Below, piece after piece: positions 59,830 to 64,000 of a stretch of 64,000 nt of DNA. Numbering within the stretch: the stretch's first letter is position 1; every line of letters starts with the position of its first letter. A program made the position numbers and the translations under genes. This DNA is from Microbacterium memoriense (lineage in GTDB: Bacteria > Actinomycetota > Actinomycetes > Actinomycetales > Microbacteriaceae), in the NCBI RefSeq assembly GCF_025398275.1, contig NZ_JAODOR010000008.1, positions 124,001 through 188,000 on the forward strand. The letters run 5' to 3'. A model generated the notes under the pieces. The model did not search any database. It was given only the letters and a program-made list of their open reading frames with translations, and was not told the DNA's origin.

Positions 59830-61536
59830 ATGTCTTCATCCTCCGAAGCGCTCGAGAAACCGCGCATGACCCAGCGCCAGGTGCTCGAGGCGCTGTCCGG
59901 CCTCCTCCTCGGCATGTTCGTGTCGATGCTCGCATCCACCGTCGTCTCGACATCGCTGCCGGTCATCATCCACGACCTCGACGGCAACCAGGCGGCGTTT
60001 ACCTGGGTCGTCACGGCGACGCTTCTGACAACCGCGATCTCGACTCCGATCTGGGGAAAGCTCGCCGATCTCACGAACCGCAAGCTCCTCTTCCAGATCG
60101 CGATCGTGATCTTCGTGCTCGCGACGGCCGCCGCCGGATTCTCGCAGAGCGCGGAAGTGATGATCGCCTTCCGCGCCGTGCAGGGCATCGGCGCGGGTGG
60201 CCTCGCCGCGCTCAGCCAGGTACTCATGGCCGACATCATCAGCCCGCGTGAGCGTGGCCGCTACATGGGCCTGTTCGGCGCGGTCATGGCTGTCGCCACG
60301 ATCGGTGGCCCGCTCCTGGGCGGTCTCATCACGGATGCCTGGGGATGGCGCTGGAACTTCTTCGTCGCTCTGCCCTTCGCCGTCGGCGCGCTGATCCTGG
60401 TTCAGGCAACTCTGCATGTGCCGGCCCGCCCCAAGAAGAAGACCTCGATCGACTACGTCGGCATCGTCCTCCTGTCTGCGGCCGTCTCACTGCTGTTGAT
60501 CTGGGTCACCAATGCCGGAACGGCGACGACCGGCGCCTGGTCCGATCTCACCAACAACGACTGGTGGAGCCTGTCGTCGGTACTCATGGTCGGCGGCGCG
60601 CTGCTGGCCGCCGTGCTGTTCATCGTCGTCGAGCTGCGCTCCAAGGAACCGCTCATCCCGCTGACGCTCTTCCGGAACCGCACCTTCACGCTCTCGGTGA
60701 TCGCGTCGATCGCGACCGGCATCGCGATGTTCGGGGCCTCCGTGTTCCTCAGCCAGTACATGCAGCTCGCCCGCGGCGCGACACCCACGGAAGCCGGTCT
60801 CATGACGATCCCGATGATCGGTGGGCTCCTGATCTCGTCGATCGGTGTCGGCGCGCTCGTGACGAAGTACGGGCAGTGGAAGCCGTACCTGATCGTCGGC
60901 TCCGTGCTGCTGATTGCCGGTTCCACGACGCTGTCGACGATCCACTACGACACGAACTTCTTCCTCGTCTCGGTGTACATGTTCCTTCTCGGCGCGGGCG
61001 TCGGCATGACAATGCAGAACCTCGTTCTCGTCGTGCAGAACACGACGCGTCCGGAGGAGATCGGTGTCGCGAGCTCCGGAGTGACGTTCTTCCGGAGCCT
61101 CGGCGGCACGATCGGTGTCTCGGTCATGGGCGCGGCGCTCGCGGCGCGGGTCATCGACCTCGTCGCCGACCGGAAGGACGACATCACCGCCGCCCTCACG
61201 ACGCTCGGCGACAACGCGCAGTACTGGGGCGAGCAGCTGCAGTCCGGCACGCTCCCCCAGGTGTCGGCCATGCCCGAAGCACTGCGCGTCGTGTTCGAGG
61301 ACATCTATGCGAACGGCATCTCGCACTCCTTCCTGATCGCCGTGCCGTTCGCCGTCATCTCGCTCGTCGCGATCGTGTTCCTGCCCAACAAGCCGCTGAC
61401 GACCATGACGACCACCGAGCGGATGCAGGCGAGCGAGGCCGATCTCGCGACCGTCTCGGTCCCCGAGGCCATGGCGACCCTCACGGCGACCGGCTCGGTG
61501 CGCACGGTGAACCCGGAGCGTGGGTCGGATGACTGA
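59830..61536 (+). CDS. DHA2-family drug exporter (EmrB/QacA type)
   Basis: The 568-residue MFS protein has 14 helices with the DHA2 signature STVVSTSLPVIIHDLDGN (motif D1) and LADLTNRKLLFQIAI (motif A region). AVQGIGAGGLAALSQVLMAD is motif B and LFGAVMAVATIGGPLLGG motif C of drug exporters. It should expel hydrophobic compounds by proton exchange. The ATG at 59830 has AAGGGA six bases upstream, and an in-frame ATG at 59797 lacks one. The stop overlaps the MarR gene by eight bases. The promoter carries three putative MarR sites. Confidence 0.92.
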   Translation: MSSSSEALEKPRMTQRQVLEALSGLLLGMFVSMLASTVVSTSLPVIIHDLDGNQAAFTWVVTATLLTTAISTPIWGKLADLTNRKLLFQIAIVIFVLATAAAGFSQSAEVMIAFRAVQGIGAGGLAALSQVLMADIISPRERGRYMGLFGAVMAVATIGGPLLGGLITDAWGWRWNFFVALPFAVGALILVQATLHVPARPKKKTSIDYVGIVLLSAAVSLLLIWVTNAGTATTGAWSDLTNNDWWSLSSVLMVGGALLAAVLFIVVELRSKEPLIPLTLFRNRTFTLSVIASIATGIAMFGASVFLSQYMQLARGATPTEAGLMTIPMIGGLLISSIGVGALVTKYGQWKPYLIVGSVLLIAGSTTLSTIHYDTNFFLVSVYMFLLGAGVGMTMQNLVLVVQNTTRPEEIGVASSGVTFFRSLGGTIGVSVMGAALAARVIDLVADRKDDITAALTTLGDNAQYWGEQLQSGTLPQVSAMPEALRVVFEDIYANGISHSFLIAVPFAVISLVAIVFLPNKPLTTMTTTERMQASEADLATVSVPEAMATLTATGSVRTVNPERGSDD

Positions 61537-61987
61537 GGACACCGGGGCGCGTGCCGACGCCGTGCGCGCCCTGGAGTCGCAGTTCGGCGAGCTGATCGGT
61601 CAGTTCCGACGGCTGATCTCCGAAGCCGCCCACCGGATCAGCCCCGGAATGCTCCCCGGAGCGTACAAGCTGTTCACGACGATCGTCCGCCGCGAGTCCA
61701 TCACGTCATCGGCGCTCGCCGAGCTCCTCATGCTCGACAAGGGTCAGATCAGCCGGACCGTACGCGAGCTCGAAACCCTCGGGCTCATCCAGCGCACGCC
61801 GGATCCGTCCGACGGCCGCTCGAGCCTGCTTTCTGCGACACCCCAGGGCCTGGAACGCCTGGAGGCGGCGCGCCGCCCCCAAGAGAGAGGCCTGCACGAG
61901 TCACTCGCCGAATGGGAGCTCGACGACATCCATCGGCTCACGGCTCTCCTGCACGCGCTCACGACGGGTACCCGGCCGACGGAGTAG
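61529..61987 (+). CDS. MarR-family transcriptional regulator
   Basis: The 152-residue protein has the MarR winged helix: ESITSSALAELLMLDKGQIS is the recognition region and RTVRELETLGLIQRTPDPSD with GRSSLLSATPQGLERLE the wing. Helices at both ends form the dimer. MarR proteins repress divergent or downstream efflux genes and release DNA on binding phenolic or drug ligands. The ATG at 61529 lies inside the end of the exporter gene, so the two are translationally coupled and the repressor is autoregulated. The upstream GTG at 61520 is less likely. Confidence 0.92.
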   Translation: MTEDTGARADAVRALESQFGELIGQFRRLISEAAHRISPGMLPGAYKLFTTIVRRESITSSALAELLMLDKGQISRTVRELETLGLIQRTPDPSDGRSSLLSATPQGLERLEAARRPQERGLHESLAEWELDDIHRLTALLHALTTGTRPTE

Positions 61988-62115
61988 CTACCAGTGACCG
62001 GATGACATCGAGGATCGGATTCCGACGTCCGCGCTCACCGCGCGCGTCTGAGCTCGCATCCTTCTCCCCCCGGTAGCACCCGCGTAACACCGGCGAGACA
62101 ATGACGGGGTTGACT

Positions 62116-62139
62116 GTGTGCACACCACAGCACGTGCTG
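62116..62139. promoter_or_regulatory. Two adjacent palindromes upstream of a reductase gene
   Basis: GTGTGCACAC (62116-62125) and CAGCACGTGCTG (62128-62139) are perfect palindromes, immediately after TTGACT (62110-62115). They lie 33-56 bp before the start at 62172, so they could be operator sites. Nothing else was seen in the 184-bp gap 61988-62171. Confidence 0.5.
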
Positions 62140-62171
62140 CCGATGTCGACACGCACGCGGAAGGAGCGAGG

Positions 62172-63206
62172 ATGAGATTCCGGCCGCTACGCGCGACATC
62201 CCCCACGGATGCTCCGTCGTCCCTGATGGCCCCGACGCTGCCCGAGCAGATGCGGGCCGTCGTGTTCGACGCCGCAGGCGACCCTGACGTCCTGCACGAA
62301 GTGAGCCTGCCGCTCCCACGTCCCGTGATCAGCGAGTTGCTCGTGCGGGTCATGGCGGCCGGCGTGAATCCGATCGACGTGAAGACACGCAGCGGCGCGG
62401 GTGTGAGTGGCGCGATCACCGGTTTCCCGAGCACGCTGGGCTTCGACTTCAGCGGCATCGTGGTCGCCACCCCGTTCGAAGCCCACCCGCTACCGGTCGG
62501 GACGGAGGTCTTCGGGATGGTCGCCTTCCCCCGCACCGGGGGAACCTACGCGGACTACGCCGTCGTGCCCACTCTGTCGGTGGCGCGCAAGCCCGCGTCA
62601 CTCTCCCACGTCGAGGCCGCGGGCGTGCCTCTGGCGGCACTCACCGCGTGGGGGCTCGTGGTCGAGACCGCGCACGCCCACGAGGGACAGCGGATGCTGA
62701 TCCACGCCGGGTCCGGTGGTGTGGGGCACTTCGCCGTTCAGCTCGCCGCCTACTTCGGCGCACACGTGACGGCGACTGGTTCCGCGGCGAACCTCCCGTG
62801 GCTCCGTGATCTCGGCGCCGACGTCGTGATCGACTATGCGAGCACCCGCTTCGAAGACATCGTCGGCGAGGTCGACGTCGTCATCGACTTGGTCGGGAAC
62901 GTGCACGATGACACCGGCACGCGCTCGCTCACCGTGCTCCGCCCCGGCGGTCTGTACGTCCTGGTGCCCACGGGCGGCTGGCCCGACTATGCGACGGCCG
63001 CCGCCGCGGCGGGTGTCCGCGCGACGTCGTACAAGGTGACCCCGGACGGTGGGGTGTTGGCCACGCTCGGTCGCCTGCTCGAATCCGGCGCGATCCAGGT
63101 CTACGTCGACCGCGTCTTCGACCTCGCTGAGGCGGCTGCCGCGCATCGTGAGCTGGAGAAGGGCCACACCCGCGGAAAAGTCGTCCTGTCGATCGGCGAA
63201 GGCTGA
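62172..63206 (+). CDS. Zinc-free medium-chain dehydrogenase/quinone reductase
   Basis: The 344-residue MDR enzyme has the GroES-like N-terminal domain (PLPRPVISELLVRVMAAGVN, GVNPIDVKTRSG) and a Rossmann domain with HAGSGGVGHFAVQLAAYFGA as the NADPH motif. YASTRFEDIVGEVDVVIDLV follows, and the C terminus HTRGKVVLSIGEG is typical of QOR-like enzymes. Catalytic zinc ligands are absent. It should reduce quinones or alpha,beta-unsaturated carbonyls with NADPH. AAGGAG lies five bases before the ATG at 62172, which gives about 37 residues ahead of the GroES fold. Convergent with the LysR gene. Confidence 0.85.
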   Translation: MRFRPLRATSPTDAPSSLMAPTLPEQMRAVVFDAAGDPDVLHEVSLPLPRPVISELLVRVMAAGVNPIDVKTRSGAGVSGAITGFPSTLGFDFSGIVVATPFEAHPLPVGTEVFGMVAFPRTGGTYADYAVVPTLSVARKPASLSHVEAAGVPLAALTAWGLVVETAHAHEGQRMLIHAGSGGVGHFAVQLAAYFGAHVTATGSAANLPWLRDLGADVVIDYASTRFEDIVGEVDVVIDLVGNVHDDTGTRSLTVLRPGGLYVLVPTGGWPDYATAAAAAGVRATSYKVTPDGGVLATLGRLLESGAIQVYVDRVFDLAEAAAAHRELEKGHTRGKVVLSIGEG

Positions 63207-63207
63207 A

Positions 63208-64000
63208 TCACGGCGTCAGGACGCGTCGCCCCTCGGCGATGATCTCACCGGCGACGGCCTCGAGGACATCGGATGCGAGGTTCCACTGCTGCCAGTAGAG
63301 CGGGACATCCACGGGTGGCCCGCCCAGCGAGACGAGTCGACCGGCATCCAGGTGCGCCTGCGACTGGAATCGCGGCAGGAGCGCCCAGCCGAATCCGAGC
63401 GTCGTGGCCGTCGCGAAGTCGTGTGAGGCCGGCACGCGGTGGCGGGGCGGATGCGTCGGATCGACGCCGCATGATGACAGCCACCGAGATTGAAGATCGT
63501 CACGACGGTCGAAATCGATCAGCGGCGCGTGCGTCAATGCGGGCGCCGTGACACCATCCACGAACCAGCTGGCGTAGTACTCCGGGGTCGCGACCGCCTC
63601 ATAGCGAAGGGTGCCGAGCGCACTCACCCGACATCCGGCGACGGGCTGTGCGCGCGACGTGACGGCGCCCATGACGGTGCCGGACTCCAGCAGCCCCGCG
63701 GTGAAGTCCTGATCGTCGCGATGCAGATCGAACACGAGCGGATGCCGCTCCGCGACGCGCGCGAGCGGAGCCAGAAACCAGGTGGCCAGCGAATCCGCGT
63801 TGACCGCGAGCGGAATGCTGAGCAGTGCCCCATCCGCACCGCCGAGCGCCACGACCGCCTCATGCTCGAGGAGTGCGATCTGGCGCGCGTAGCGGACCAC
63901 GGCGTGCGCCGCGGCCGTCGGGCGCACCGGCTTGGCGCGAACGAGGAGCACGCGCCCCACGTGCTCCTCGAGCGCCTTGATCCGCTGGCTCACCGCCGAC
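63208..64000 (-). CDS. LysR-family regulator, ArgP/LysG-like (5' end missing)
   Basis: The 3' part of a LysR regulator is present: the frame reads SAVSQRIKALEEHVGRVLLV at the right edge, the second half of the winged helix, then an effector domain with LSIPLAVNADSLATWFLAPL and FATATTLGFGWALLPRFQSQ. The segment IPLAVNADSLATWF is characteristic of the ArgP/LysG group, which senses lysine or arginine and drives the LysE/ArgO exporter. The start codon and about 35 residues lie beyond the window. The likely exporter target would be further right. The frame is intact to the stop at 63208. Confidence 0.9.
   Translation of the reverse strand, partial: SAVSQRIKALEEHVGRVLLVRAKPVRPTAAAHAVVRYARQIALLEHEAVVALGGADGALLSIPLAVNADSLATWFLAPLARVAERHPLVFDLHRDDQDFTAGLLESGTVMGAVTSRAQPVAGCRVSALGTLRYEAVATPEYYASWFVDGVTAPALTHAPLIDFDRRDDLQSRWLSSCGVDPTHPPRHRVPASHDFATATTLGFGWALLPRFQSQAHLDAGRLVSLGGPPVDVPLYWQQWNLASDVLEAVAGEIIAEGRRVLTP

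Noticed and set aside
1..64000. CRISPR arrays, insertion sequences or toxin-antitoxin modules
   Set aside because: No spaced direct repeats, transposase motifs or paired small antitoxin/toxin genes were found.

Overview
The window is ordinary chromosome of a GC-rich actinobacterium, most likely a Microbacterium or close Microbacteriaceae relative. The grounds are strong G/C third-position bias, frequent GTG starts, tight ATGA/GTGA gene overlaps, actinobacterial family versions throughout (UbiB paired with PadR, MoxR-DUF58-TgpA, DUF3105/DUF305, cydABDC) and an actinobacterial small SRP RNA. I see no insertion sequence, prophage, CRISPR array or toxin-antitoxin module. This is inference from the sequence alone; no search was run.

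Layout. 1-8.9 kb: 5' end of dnaX (minus), an FAD oxidoreductase, then the minus-strand block pta-ackA-pgmB-GH65 linking acetyl-phosphate metabolism with disaccharide phosphorolysis; ackA carries an apparent +1 frameshift in a 7-C run. A Nudix gene follows, with the SRP RNA (ffs) convergent to it. 9-13.6 kb: MoxR ATPase, DUF58 protein and TgpA-like transglutaminase. 13.6-27.9 kb: amino-acid symporter, tRNA-Ser(GGA), CoA-type Nudix, siderophore-interacting protein, two SDR-fold genes, lactonase-like propeller, an MFS exporter with a 59-residue membrane protein, PadR-UbiB, an M18 aminopeptidase/NYN/winged-helix operon and a flavin disulfide reductase. 28-31.2 kb: a complete quaternary-amine (glycine betaine-type) ABC importer. 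31.5-38.1 kb: a translationally coupled O-acetylhomoserine sulfhydrylase and flavin monooxygenase (sulfur scavenging), TrhO, Dps, AKR, LLM oxidoreductase and an ASCH protein.

38.3-44.9 kb: a cysteine-rich HTH regulator followed by cydA-cydB-cydD-cydC, the whole cytochrome bd oxidase and its exporter/assembly factor. 44.9-52.6 kb: GNAT, SDR-DUF2867, HerA-like DUF853 ATPase, PAP2 phosphatase, Bcr/CflA-type MFS and a DUF3105-DUF305 pair. 52.7-57.7 kb: an alpha-glucoside-type ABC importer with divergent LacI regulator and two matching operators. 57.7-58.9 kb: rplJ-rplL with an L10 leader RNA and intrinsic attenuator. 59-64 kb: YqaJ-type nuclease, DHA2 drug exporter plus its MarR regulator with three GTTGA-N6-TCAAC operators, a medium-chain reductase and the 3' part of a LysR (ArgP-like) regulator.

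The most informative non-coding signals are the MarR triple operator, the 22-bp tandem repeat before padR, the LacI operator pair, the L10 leader, the SRP RNA, the repeats ahead of the cyd regulator and two long inverted repeats in intergenic DNA. No convincing new multi-gene system is visible; the best candidates for unrecorded biology are regulatory.
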